From NCBI GenBank assembly GCA_029204225.1, contig CM055109.1, positions 46,314,966-46,378,965 of the forward strand: DNA of 64,000 bases. The letters run 5' to 3'. This document shows positions 36,301 through 43,353 of the stretch, piece after piece. This DNA comes from Diphasiastrum complanatum (lineage: Eukaryota > Streptophyta > Lycopodiopsida > Lycopodiales > Lycopodiaceae). The notes under the pieces are model-generated. The model saw only the letters and a list, made by a program, of their open reading frames with translations. It was not told the DNA's origin and did no database searches. The position numbers were made by a program, and so were the translations under genes. Numbering within the stretch: the stretch's first letter is position 1; each line of letters starts with the position of its first letter.

Positions 36301-38246
36301 AAGATTTAAATTTAGAACTTTGACTTTTTGTTTTGGATTTTGCATTAACTTTCATTTATGTCAATAATACAACCTCTATGTAATGAATCTAATTATCTCT
36401 GACTTTTTTTTCCCCAAAAAGGGCAGGAAGGTTTTTTCTCTGGTCCCAGATAAGTCACTAACAATTACTGCGAACATCGAAAATGTGTAGACATAGGCAA
36501 GGCTCATCAACCCACAATTGACCCGAGGACCAATTAGTCAGCATAAACTCACACACTTTAGACACATGAAGAAGGTTCTGTCGTTTTAGCTTGTCATGCA
36601 GACGGATCTTTCAGAGAGATTTTTTTTAGTAACAAGAATATGCAATGAAAAGGATGTCTTTTTAAGAGCTTGTATGTCAAATGGATTGGAGAAGACGTTA
36701 AGTTAGTCGCAGCACCTGAAGAGCAAATAGATGTGTATTCTTTGACTCTTTGGAAAGCACCCACAATAAATTAGACATGAACTCCATATAAAAAATGAGC
36801 CATATACTACAATATCCCTACTCAGATCATCTTCACAAAAAAGTAGGTAATTTGGAGAAGATTTGATAAGTGTAACATTTGGGCTAGGATGCCTGATATA
36901 AGCATGTTCTGGTGCAAACAATAAACAATTTGTATTGCATGGGAATTGACTTCTACGCAACATAGCATCATAAAACTTATTTACATGTGCGAAAGAAGAA
37001 TAGGCTTCGATCATGCTAGACCATTCAAGTTTTTCAGCATAACAACAGGCTACAATAATCATATGAGCTTATGTGGAGGCTCTAGGGTCACATAATTTGT
37101 GTCACATCTCCTCTAAGACAAAATTTAGTTACATCTCTGGTTAATGGGATTCAGTTACTAACATGATTAGGGCTTTGTCCCCATTTTCAATACCTAAGCC
37201 ACAACTACAACTTCCTTGTCATCTTGGAAGTGCATGTACATAAATAAGAAGTTAAAAGTTCATTTTTCAGTTTTAATAGTTTAAGTCTTGAAGACTCCAA
37301 GGATCAGTGCCTTGCTGTAAATTGCCAGGTGCATCAACCTTGTTTCTCTGCAGGAAGTGTTCTTATTCAGAGCCTTCATATGCTTGAGCGTTCGAATGAG
37401 TGTGAGGAGATGGTAAACTGAATAGAAAATGATGAGGGCATGTAAAGTCTGAATTTCAAAATCAGCATGTGACACATGCTAGTCCATGTGAAGGTTTATA
37501 GAAGCTGAAGCACTTTACGTTCTCCAACAAAAAACAGGGATCGTGTATGCCTGCGTACACAAAGTCAAGAGTATTGCAGTGCCACACTTGCAAAAACATG
37601 AGGATCCATGCAGGAAAACATGCACAGAGTAACCCAAAACTCACCCTTGATCTTGACTCACGTTGCAGTCTGCAGATGATGTATTCTGAACAGTGCTCAT
37701 TTAAAACCTAAGAAAAAATGATGAAAAAAAGCAACACTGTGGCCTCTTAATCTCCCATCTCAGAAGCTTGGTGGAGTGAGAAAAGAAGCTAAATATTGTA
37801 GTGGTTTCTTAATGTCAGGAAATGTAGAACTATAATGAATCCTGGAAATGTAGTATCTCTTCTTCATTCCATTTCTATGCAATGACAAAGTATGAAACAA
37901 AGGTGATTGCAAGTAAAATTATACAACAGATTAAAGAATCAACCTTAGATTTGATAGAACAGAAACATGCTCTGAGAGATTAGCACAATATAATACCATC
38001 ACAACCAATGCTTTTGAGCAGGAGCCTGAAACAAGCAGTTGTCCTCTCCATATCAGAGCCAAGTCTCGATTGCTGATCCTTGAGGCTTTTCCAGTTCCTC
38101 ATAAAGAAGAGAAAAGGCCTTACAATACTTGTGGAGACATATTCCGCTGATGGAAACGTATTTCTGCCCTCTAGACAGGTTTTGTCCCAAGAAACACGCA
38201 CCTGATCTGCAGCCTTTGCTGCTGCTGTATGTCTCCTCCAAATGCG
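12324..38246 (-). CDS. UPL7: UPL7-like HECT E3 ubiquitin-protein ligase (N-terminus not seen)
   Basis: Thirteen minus-strand exons with GT/AG borders: 38246-37997, 35900-35269, 33986-33957, 32620-31583, 30910-30576, 29998-29720, 29560-29308, 27425-27255, 27055-26963, 19742-19635, 17420-17304, 12827-12738, 12407-12324. They total 3,480 nt in one continuous frame, 1,159 residues plus stop, close to the roughly 1,140-residue plant UPL7. The first exon begins QRIWRR-like, at the IQ-like stretch of the family; upstream residues are missing. The HECT domain spans exons 6-13: [53 protein letters not shown], and the thioester motif LPSASTCYN with the catalytic Cys in exon 12. It ends SNAGFELS, as expected. 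HECT ligases take ubiquitin on this Cys before transferring it to substrate. No disabling change was seen. Very long introns hold several transposons. Confidence 0.9.
12738..12827 (-). CDS. UPL7: UPL7-like exon 12 with HECT catalytic cysteine
   Basis: This 30-codon exon reads [17 protein letters not shown], then [13 protein letters not shown]. The Cys in STCYN is the HECT thioester residue. Acceptor TTTTCAG|G at 12,828; donor AAG|GTTAGC at 12,737. The following exon (12407-12324) supplies LPTYRR and the C-terminal SNAGFELS followed by TGA. Confidence 0.92.
13261..13371. repeat. Short tandem repeat, about 41-bp unit, three copies
   Basis: Units beginning GGTTACACAAATACTAC start at 13,261 and 13,302; a third, shortened copy, ACACAAATACTACTAAACAC, follows at about 13,340. 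The copies differ at a few bases. It lies inside a UPL7-like intron. Confidence 0.75.
13560..14020 (+). pseudogene. AZG-type adenine/guanine permease fragment
   Basis: The middle of an AZG1/AZG2-like purine permease (nucleobase-cation symporter-2 superfamily) can be read: [40 protein letters not shown], then after a frame change [24 protein letters not shown] and [10 protein letters not shown]. The intact family is a roughly 12-TM plasma-membrane transporter of about 580 residues; only some 150 residues remain. An extra T in a nine-T run (13,818-13,826) breaks the frame. A 24-bp in-frame duplication (13,727-13,774) repeats the GIKEGGRT loop. No start or C-terminus is present. It lies inside a UPL7-like intron on the opposite strand. 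Confidence 0.85.
14050..15900. other. UPL7-like intron, T-rich sequence of possible transposon origin
   Basis: The plus strand is rich in TTGG/TTTG phrases resembling the minus-strand text of the 20.7-22.3 kb element; for example the region near 14,560-14,615 loosely matches the reverse complement of about 21,050-21,115. It may be a third, very diverged copy. No domain is readable and confidence is low. Confidence 0.25.
15921..16054. repeat. Direct repeat, 50 bp with 84-bp period
   Basis: The phrase from GTTTCGTGCCT to GAGAGTGGGTGT occurs at 15,921-15,970 and again at 16,005-16,054 with two base differences. It is within a UPL7-like intron and has no coding meaning. Confidence 0.75.
17421..19634. 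other. UPL7-like intron 10, no element recognised
   Basis: Intronic sequence between exons 10 and 11. A short ATTCCGTTCCGGAACA phrase near 18,536-18,552 recurs near 25.5 and 27.9 kb. Nothing else was identified. Confidence 0.4.
20777..21133 (-). pseudogene. Chromodomain-like C-terminus of the gypsy element
   Basis: The frame contains [20 protein letters not shown] followed by WEP. This follows the chromodomain consensus of chromovirus integrases, (E)YLVKWKGxxxxEATWEP, used for targeting chromatin. The preceding text HHSRR is the usual basic linker. It ends about 40 bp before the putative purine tract, the normal place for the end of pol. Confidence 0.65.
21166..22029 (-). CDS. Long hydrophobic frame of the RT-less element
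   Basis: A 287-codon frame rich in Phe, Trp, Leu and Ala with recurrent phrases such as WALWIPW, FWIPWYD and ALQIPWH, which reflect degenerate internal repeats in the DNA. The second copy at 47,504-46,905 keeps the same frame open and retains [15 protein letters not shown] and HHVFLDDAL almost unchanged, so the frame may once have been coding. No known domain. It occupies the place of RT/integrase in the element. Confidence 0.35.
   Translation of the reverse strand: MREFLLLSWIVFVDVAAIYFSVAHMCFDTHSQLHVDIALMLATDVADPVPRSSAFLLFLTCAPGVYFGITLVANSDGSSDSPSIFGVSYDGLVCPYEVFLDEFFGYSFSVGASTISRFVATVFMHHVFLDDALISWTFWSFCHAALFVIWALRVPCAIATSHSWALWIPWAFDHAGAHFSILAILVRMISLCSMFPGILLAFPCYYNVPVIPAYVPTPWCWSSDAAIFSWGTLHIWLMVTCMMRLFAMSVHRFSSFLIGFLLLMQFYLLGLFGYLGMMSLSFGLILY
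22394..23260 (-). pseudogene. Gypsy aspartic protease and linker
   Basis: The minus strand reads [11 protein letters not shown] with the active-site DTG at about 23,240, and about 70 residues later [20 protein letters not shown], the gypsy YDVILGMDWL block. One in-frame TAG lies between them, after RIGDFSG. The open part (22,990-22,394) continues with [17 protein letters not shown] and a Ser/Val-rich linker. The region in which RT should follow has no RT motif. Confidence 0.7.
23308..24522 (-). CDS. Gag-like frame of the RT-less gypsy element
   Basis: A 404-codon open frame. Residues about 100-160 ([34 protein letters not shown]) look like the retrotransposon gag core, in which substrate-binding helices end in an AWWQ/KWF-like phrase. 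Downstream, the protein turns into Asp/Ser/His-rich text with degenerate repeats of DVVACFD. Gag forms the particle that packages element RNA. No CCHC knuckle is seen. The first 50 residues are hydrophobic and basic and may not be genuinely translated. Confidence 0.45.
   Translation of the reverse strand: MRFNSIIHFHRRFRFSLFLRFLRSIIKNNNKNLPNYLDHWVTYSFPLLLILFFIITSDFRSLSLLDYLFVCNSDIPSEHMFDKWLTRRQYYFDTSRPTCQGPNKILDAIFLLKGSARSKWFDYVHSHPPISEWHDFLPVLRLLIFSDDNFVIVPPVALMSGVIGLESSTPSDSSHEHSSICKVPFSCAGQIEIGSHISSDSHEVDSHIASDTHEDDSISHSVSELSDLLEIVIDLPELVIVSHSESESHMQVPTDADSHIQVADDMFLDTDYDTIDDVVACFDGATDVVACYDIVPCFDTDIECLATIVDVVACFDIVVEYFDATHVLERHAIDVVAYAPHFDIIHGSTVALSDALATPVDLHMAYGYTFHDGPIVYSLAYFADPRLDEYAILLYTYFRPELIN
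24720..25520. other. UPL7-like intron, no element recognised
   Basis: Intronic sequence between the gypsy-like element and the GTTCC-rich field. Nothing identifiable. Confidence 0.4.
25530..26480. repeat. GTTCC/GGAAC-rich degenerate repeat field with inverted repeat
   Basis: Dozens of degenerate copies of TTCCTGTTCCTAAG fill 25,840-26,160. A perfect 16-bp inverted repeat, TATTCATGTTCCTAAG (26,146-26,161) against 26,185-26,200, surrounds AGCAACTTTAACTTAGG. A related block, AACTTAGGAACATGAA, recurs near 26,280. Flanks contain GGTACGG/CCGTACC phrases and TTCCGGAAC. It may be a fold-back element; ends and TSD are undefined. Confidence 0.6.
27762..27910. repeat. Small GTTCCGTTCC-bordered element with 10-bp hairpin
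   Basis: A perfect inverted repeat CGTTCCGACC (27,762-27,771) and 27,778-27,787 begins the segment, followed by GTTCCGTTCCGTACG. It closes at about 27,890-27,904 with CGTTCCGTTCCGGAACA. The internal part is A/T-rich. It shares wording with the 25.5 kb field and with 18.54 kb, suggesting a dispersed small repeat. Confidence 0.45.
29037..29149 (+). mobile_element. 85-bp tRNA-derived SINE, copy 2, with 14-bp TSD
   Basis: The element 29,051-29,135 is exactly 85 bp, like copy 1. A box TGGCTGAGTTGG at 29,063-29,074, B box GGTTCAAGCC at 29,108-29,117, and the same end TTGGAAACCAAGATG. Perfect 14-bp repeats CATTATACAAAATG flank it (29,037-29,050 and 29,136-29,149). The target differs from that of copy 1, so these are two independent insertions. 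It lies within a UPL7-like intron. Confidence 0.88.
29150..29260 (+). mobile_element. Possible diverged second SINE unit, same target repeat
   Basis: Directly after copy 2, 29,150-29,246 is followed by a third copy of CATTATACAAAATG (29,247-29,260). Its 3' half loosely follows the SINE: AGCTCGCCCACCC, GATTCTCTGTGATCCCA, GGTTGATGATACCAA against AGCTCGGCATCC, TTTTCTCTGATCCCA, GGTTCAAG...ACCAA. The 5' half is unrecognisable. Either two SINEs entered the same site or the target was duplicated again. Confidence 0.45.
31187..31221. repeat. (TG)n(CG)n simple repeat
   Basis: Alternating purine-pyrimidine tract of TG then CG dinucleotides in a UPL7-like intron; a sequence type prone to Z-DNA. Confidence 0.85.
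31583..32620 (-). CDS. UPL7: UPL7-like exon 4 (largest)
   Basis: A 346-codon exon beginning ANLSQGTG and ending DDEEFYEHQ, the family's EFYEKQ position. The middle contains [13 protein letters not shown], matching the conserved QQWHLMKLL block, and [14 protein letters not shown]-like text. A Lys/Asp-rich insert ([10 protein letters not shown]) is low-complexity. Acceptor TTTGCAG at 32,621 and donor CAG|GTTTTA at 31,582. Confidence 0.88.
33957..33986 (-). CDS. UPL7: Inferred 30-bp UPL7-like microexon
   Basis: Between exons 2 and 4, both of which end or start on codon boundaries, an AG-bounded 30-nt segment reads [10 protein letters not shown] and ends CAAG|GTAGTT. It keeps the frame and supplies roughly the residues expected from family alignment. 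The acceptor has a weak pyrimidine tract, so this exon is inferred; direct joining of exons 2 and 4 would also be in frame. Confidence 0.4.
34060..34280. repeat. GC-rich block with two near-identical hairpins
   Basis: In an AT-rich intron, GGCAGCGTGAGCGCTGCC (34,081-34,098) and GGGCAGCGGTCGCGCTGCCC (34,140-34,159) are perfect inverted repeats with arms GGCAGCG/CGCTGCC and different four-base loops. They are followed by repeated CTGCCC and CCCGCCC phrases to about 34,270. There is no coding meaning. Confidence 0.7.
35269..35900 (-). CDS. UPL7: UPL7-like exon 2
   Basis: It opens [13 protein letters not shown], equivalent to the NFCSLAVGT block of UPL7, and continues through [13 protein letters not shown] and CKHILTIPF. 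The donor GCG|GTGAGT at 35,268 follows a complete codon. No stop or frame break in 632 bp. Confidence 0.88.
35901..37996. other. UPL7-like intron 1, nothing recognised
   Basis: Intronic sequence between exons 1 and 2. A minus-strand 119-codon frame at 36,703-37,062 resembles no family and is probably chance. Confidence 0.4.
37997..38246 (-). CDS. UPL7: UPL7-like exon 1 (first exon identified)
   Basis: It encodes an [13 protein letters not shown] stretch, matching the IQ-like region of UPL7, and then [13 protein letters not shown], matching the conserved RPFLFF block. The acceptor is CTCAG at 38,247 and the donor is G|GTATTA at 37,996. The exon ends one base into a codon, completed by exon 2. 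Only about 280 bp upstream, copia sequence begins, so the true first exon lies beyond the transposon block or has been lost. Confidence 0.8.
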
Positions 38247-38529
38247 CTGAGCCAACAGTTATCAAGTTTAGAAGTTCCCTTTGAGTTATAAACAGTGCAG
38301 AAGAGTGCAATTGTGTACAGAAAAGTTTGAGATTTCCAAAATCTGAGTTGAATTCGATTTCCTGTCATATCTGGACAAAGCCTCACCAAATACCAAAACA
38401 TTGTGTATCCTAAAAGTGAATACAATAAACAAACCTGCATAAGCCCTTACTAAGGATTCTTCAGTCACTAACGACCATATCATAAGTCATCCTAGGGAAT
38501 GCTACCTAGCCACCAACACATTTTTTTTA

Positions 38530-39243
38530 TTTGAAACAAAATTTTGTTTCTTTCCAGGATACTTCTTGTTCATTGTGTGGCGACTTTTGCTACTTCAGAA
38601 ACCAGGTATTTATAAGGCAACAAAAACCCAAAAAATATATGACAAGGGTTTACAAAGAAGCAGCAACAAACCAAGAAGAAGAAGAATTCGAAAGACAAGA
38701 AGCAAGCACCAGCTCAATCAGGCAACCAACCACAATCAGCACAATAGGAGCAGCAGCAATCAAAACCCAAGGCCAACTTATTTTGCAAATACTGCAAGAG
38801 GACGAACCATGACATCAAGGACTGTCAAATCCTCAAACATAATGAGGCCAAGAAGAAGATGCAGCAACAACAGAATGAGGACGCTTCTGACTCAAAGAAT
38901 AATCAAGAAGACCCTGATCTACTTATGATACATGATATGCCAAGTTGATGCCATGCAAAAAGTTATTTAAAGAATTGTCAAAGCCAAATTTAGAATGCAT
39001 ATTCTTTGGAGACTCAAGTTCTCTTGAGGTGGAAGGACAAGAATCCATCCACCTCAAATTTCCAGATGGAGTGACCAGGCTAGTTTAAAATGTTCTCTAC
39101 GTGCCGAAGCTTACTAAGAACCTGCCGTCTGTCAACAAGGTATCCGACCTAGGCTATCAAGCCATGTTCAATTCCAAGTAATGTATTATCCTAGACCATG
39201 AGTCTAAGGAGATTTTGAAAGCCAATAGAGAAGGAAAGTTATA
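38530..39243 (+). pseudogene. Ty1/copia element, left part (gag knuckle to protease/pre-integrase)
   Basis: A CCHC zinc knuckle, CKYCKRTNHDIKDC, can be read near 38,780-38,820, followed by a Gln/Asp-rich linker. From 39,010, the copia protease C-terminal text follows: LKFPDGVTRLV, NVLYVPKLTKNL, and after an in-frame TAA, ILDHESKEI and GKLY. Stops interrupt it. At 39,243 it is cut by the gypsy element and resumes at 43,354. The 5' LTR and the start of gag were not found. Confidence 0.8.
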
Positions 39244-39392
39244 TGTTAGGGACCCAACTCCCTCGGGTCCCAACCCTAAACTTAAGACTGGACGATGACT
39301 GGGCCTGTAGACTTGACCAGTGACTCGTGAACCTGCATGGTTGCCACGTGTCATGATCTAGGTGTGCACATGGCTTGGAGCTTGGAGGTATA
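39244..39392 (+). repeat. 5' LTR-matching segment of gypsy element 1
   Basis: It aligns base for base with the start of the 3' LTR, with an indel in CCC and several substitutions, until GGAGGTAT. The following 440 bp before gag do not visibly match the rest of the 3' LTR and no tRNA primer site is recognisable. Confidence 0.75.
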
Positions 39393-39838
39393 ATCCCGAT
39401 CCCCATCTGTTTGTTAGTTGGCATTTTCGGGACCCTCCCGGAGCAAGAATTGGATTTTTGCCCGTGCTGTCTCTGTTTTCCAGCGATGGACAGTTCTGGA
39501 GAAAGAGAAACAAAGGAAGGGGGGGGGGGCTGAGGGCCACTTGGCAGATTGCTAGGAGTTGGCCAAGGGGCTGAGGTGGATGCCTACGTGGCAAGGCAAA
39601 GTGGGAAGCAAGCATGGAGAGGGAGGCATACCTCTCCTATGCTAGTTTTTTTGAGAAAAGAGGTGGATGTGGTGGTGCATCCTTCTCTTTGCTCTCTCTT
39701 ATTCCTTTTGGCAGCCATGGACAATACCATTTGGTTTGTGAAGAGACGGCAAGAGTAGCCTTGTATCTACCTTCCTTGAGTTGCTTTTGATCTTCTTCAA
39801 TCATCTCTTTCTTAATTCGCCTCTCTTCCTCTTGAAAG

Positions 39839-40258
39839 ATGGATCCTAATCCTACCACACAGTCTATGTCCCCTGCTAAGGAGGTTACTGCATCTACCTC
39901 TACCTTAGATCCTGATGCCTTGTTGCTTGCAATTAACAATCTACAGCAACAGATTGTTGATATGCAATCTAAACACAGTCGGGATCAGCAGGAACTGAAG
40001 GAATTGATGCAGCTAAGGCAATTGGTGCATACCCTTGTTCACTCCTGAAGTTTTTGCTGGGGAAAAGAAGGATAGAACCCCGGAGGCGGTCTTGCAATGG
40101 TTGGATCGATCGAATTCGCACTTTTCCATGCACGATTCATTCGAGGATAACAAGATCAATCTCGCCATCATGTACCTGCGAGGTAAAGCATTTGCCTGGT
40201 GGCAAAATATTAGGGGTAAGCCTAAAGTTCCTAAAAATTGGGAAGACTTTTGTAAGGC
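39839..40258 (+). pseudogene. Gag remnant of gypsy element 1
   Basis: It starts MDPNPTTQ and contains a short coiled-coil-like stretch (LLLAINNLQQQIVDMQSK). A frame change near 40,040 leads to PEVFAGEKKDRTPEAVLQWL and AFAWWQNI, the gag core. It then joins RT text directly; the knuckle and protease are deleted. Confidence 0.8.
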
Positions 40259-41320
40259 GTGCTCCTTGTTGATAAAAAAGATGGAGGTACTCGTCTTTGT
40301 GTGGACTTTAAAAAGTTGAATGAATTAATGATTAAAAACCGTTATCCTTTGTCGCGAATGGATGAGCTGGTTGATCGATTGCATGCTGCAAAGTACTTCA
40401 CCAAAATCGATTTGAGATCAGGGTATCATCAGATTCGCATAAAGACTGAGGATGTTGAAAAAACCGGGTTTAGAACTAGGTACGACTATTATGAGTTTCT
40501 GGTTTTACCATTTGGCTTGACAAATGCTTTCCAGCAGATGATGAACGATCTTCTTCGTCCATATCTGGGAAAGTTCGTGATAGTGTACTTGGATGATATT
40601 CTCATCTATAGTAAGACCTTACAGGAGCATGAGGAGCATCTCAAGATTGTCTTAAAGTTACTTAGACAGGAGAAGCTTTTTGCCAAGGAGTCCAAATGTG
40701 TGTTCTTCCAGAAAAGGTTGTTATACCTTGGTCACATTATTTCGGACCATGGGTTGGAAATTGACCGAAATAAAGTCCGACAAGTACGTGAATGGCCTAT
40801 CCCTAAAGCCATCCGGGAGGTTAAGTCCTTTTTGGGCTTTACGGGAAAGTTCAGTCCTCCGGTTACTTGGACTGAAGAGTTGAATTAGAGTTTTGAGAAC
40901 CTCAAATATTGTGTAACTACAGCACCTATTTTACACATAGTGGATCCTAACAAGCCGTATGTACTTGAAACGGATGCCAGTGACTATGCTATAGGCGCAG
41001 TCCTATATCAAGATGGTAGACCGGGTGCTTTTGAAAGCAAGAAGTTGGACCCTGCTCAAAGGTGGTATTCCACCTATGACAAGGAACTTTTTGTTGTTAT
41101 TCATGCCCTGAAAGTTTGGAGACAATATTTGTATGGCTCCCAGTTTACTATAGTTACTGACCATGAAGCGTTAAAGTATATTAACGATGCGGTCGACCTT
41201 AGAGGTCGTAAGGCCAGATGGTCAGAGATGCTCCAAGAATTTCAGTCGACCTTAGAAGTCGTTAGGCCAGATGGTCAGAGATGCTCCAAGAATTTCATTA
41301 TGACATTGAGTAGGTACTTC
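40259..41320 (+). pseudogene. RT-RNase H of gypsy element 1
   Basis: RT motifs in order: [52 protein letters not shown] (catalytic YLDD) and YLGHIISDHGLEID. A TAG at 40,886-40,888 ends the frame. RNase H follows: VLETDASDYAIGAVL, YDKELFVVIHALK, FTIVTDHEALKYI. A 53-bp tandem duplication (41,192-41,297) then shifts the frame just after RGRKARWSEML. The protein cannot be made intact. Confidence 0.9.
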
Positions 41321-41393
41321 TAATAATGTCTCAGATGCCTTAAGCCGGATTGGAGAGGTTAATCAGTTAAGGTTTTTTGAGATCCAATCTAAG

Positions 41394-42292
41394 TTGTATC
41401 TGTCCTTAAGAGATTTGTGTAAGACCGATAGGTACTTCGGTCGTATTTGGCTAGACGTCCTGGCAGGTTCTTCTAGATCTAGTGATGAGCTTGGAATGCA
41501 GGATTCCAAGATTTCTCCTCAGGACAAAATACAAAGAGACTATTCCATTAGGAATGGGTTACTTTTCCGGAATGGAAAAGTTTGTGTGCCAGAAAATGAT
41601 GATATAAGGGCCGAAATCCTGCATGAATGTCATGACAGCCCGTGTGCAAGGCACCCTGGCTCACAAAGGATGCTTGACTTAGTAAATAGGAACTTTTACT
41701 GGCCAAACTTAAAAAGTCAAGTGGAGGCATATGTTCGCAAGTGTGCACAATGCCAAGTTAATAAAGCTGAAAGACTTAAGGCAGCTGGTTTACTAATGCC
41801 TTTGGAAATTCCCGAAAGAAAGTGGGAAAGCATTTCCATGGACTTTGTGGTTGGGCTACCTCGGACGGGAAAGCAAAATGATGCCATTTGGGTAATAGTT
41901 GACAGGTTAACTAAAATGGCGCAATCATACCAACCAAGCAAACTGTCAAAGCGTCTGAACTTGCTCAACTTTTCGTTGAAAAGTTGTTCAAGTTGTTTGG
42001 TTTGCCGAATGACATTGTTAGTGATCGAGATCCAAAGTTCATTGGCAAATTCTGGCAAGCGGTCTTTGAGAAATTAGAGACCACTCTAAGTATGGGGTCA
42101 TCAAATCATCCTAAATCGGATGGTCAGACAGAGAGGACGAACCAGTCTATGGAAGATATGCTTCGGGCATATGTTTCCAGAAGACAGTCGGATTGGGAAA
42201 GGTACCTTCCAATGATTGAGTTTGCGTATAACAGCGCAAAGCACTCAGCGACGGGTTTAGTCCTTTTCTCTGATGTATGGTTTCCAGCCTAG
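41394..42292 (+). pseudogene. Integrase of gypsy element 1
   Basis: The HHCC zinc domain (HECHDSPCARHPG...CAQCQVNKAERLK) and the DDE core (ISMDFVVGLPRT, FGLPNDIVSDRDPKF, HPKSDGQTERTNQ) are legible. A frame change near 41,920-41,985 separates the first and second parts, so integration function is lost. Confidence 0.9.
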
Positions 42293-42358
42293 GGCTCCCA
42301 TTTCAGTGGGCCTCAAAGGCCCCCCAAGGTTAAAGCAACAGTAGATTTCCTGCATAAT

Positions 42359-42880
42359 ATGCAAGAAATGTTGCTTGTTGCTCGCGAGATCGTAAAAACG
42401 GCTCAAGATAGAGCCCAGTTTTATGCTAATCAAAAGCGACAACCTAGGGTCTACGAGGAGGGGGCTTGGGTATATCTTAGAATCCCAAAAGACTCTAAGG
42501 TATTAAAGACTGGAAAATGTCCTAAGTTATCACCTCGTTATGCAGGGCCATTCCGTATAGTAAAGAAACTCCATCGGAATGCGTATCAACTAGAACTTCG
42601 TCAAGGTGTTAAGGTACATCCAGTTTTTCACATTAGTCGTTTAAAGGAACGACTAGGTGGAAAGGATGACTTGATACTTCAGGCGGACTTAGTTCGGCTG
42701 GAGGACCTGACATCCTTTGTACCTATGGAACCACAGGCCATTATTGATGTACGTGAACATGGACTCGGAAACCGGCAGGTAACTGAGTACTTGGTTCGCT
42801 GGAAATGAAGTTCCAAGGATAATGGTACTTGGGAAAAGGAACATGACCTTAAACTGAGGTTCCCTGATTTTCTTCCTTAG
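42359..42880 (+). pseudogene. Integrase C-terminus and chromodomain of gypsy element 1
   Basis: It contains PRYAGPFRIVKKL and VHPVFHISRLKE, the gypsy integrase C-terminal blocks, then QAIIDVREHG and EYLVRWK, the chromodomain start. A TGA replaces the expected Gly codon, after which SSKDNGTWEKE continues in frame. Confidence 0.88.
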
Positions 42881-42907
42881 ATAAGGAATTGTTTAAGGAA
42901 GAGGGAA

Positions 42908-43348
42908 TGTTAGGGACCCAACTCCCTCGGGTCCAACCCTAAACTTGAGACTGGATGATGACTGGGCCTGTAGACTTGACCGGTGACTCGTGAACCTGCG
43001 TGGTTGCCATGTGTCATGATCTAGGTGTCCACATGGCTTGGAGTCTCTCTCCTTGGAGGTATACAAGGGAAGAAAGGCTCATTTGCCATCCATTCTATCT
43101 ACCTAGGAGGAGGTGGATGGAGAGCGTGTGCACGGCCAAGATGTATGCTAGCTTGGGGCAGGAGATGGCTGAGAGCCTAGGCGGTGGTATGGGACGCCGT
43201 CTAGGATGGAAGTCGGATCCCGCTTGATACGGTCACAGGCCAGGGCACGAAGGGTGGACCCGGATTAGGTCCTACGGCGGGGTGGAACGTTCAGTCTTTT
43301 GTGGTTAACCGGCACCTGGAGGTTTGCAGTAAGAAGTAGTTTGTAACA
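42908..43348 (+). repeat. 3' LTR of gypsy element 1
   Basis: 441 bp, TGTTA...TAACA ends, preceded by a purine tract and followed by the TSD TTATA. It begins with GGGACCCAACTCCCTCGGG, a small inverted repeat. Confidence 0.85.
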
Positions 43349-43353
43349 TTATA

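Larger units (their letters stand above)
39239..43353 (+). mobile_element. Ty3/gypsy chromovirus-like element 1, with 5-bp TSD
   Basis: The element 39,244-43,348 begins TGTTAGGGACCC and ends TTTGTAACA, and is flanked by TTATA at 39,239-39,243 and 43,349-43,353. Order: gag, RT, RNase H, integrase, chromodomain, the usual gypsy order. The outer 150 bp of the 5' end (39,244-39,392) match the start of the 3' LTR (42,908) with a handful of differences, but after the shared GGAGGTAT the two diverge. A purine tract AAGGAAGAGGGAA (42,895-42,907) precedes the 3' LTR. It sits inside a copia element. It is defective: no protease, several frame breaks. Confidence 0.92.

Noticed and set aside
36703-37062. 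119-codon minus-strand frame as a gene
   Set aside because: It lies in a UPL7-like intron, resembles no family and is within chance length for this composition.
38053-38483. Several overlapping minus-strand frames near 38.1-38.5 kb as separate small genes
   Set aside because: One frame is UPL7-like exon 1; the others are shadows of it or its upstream intron.
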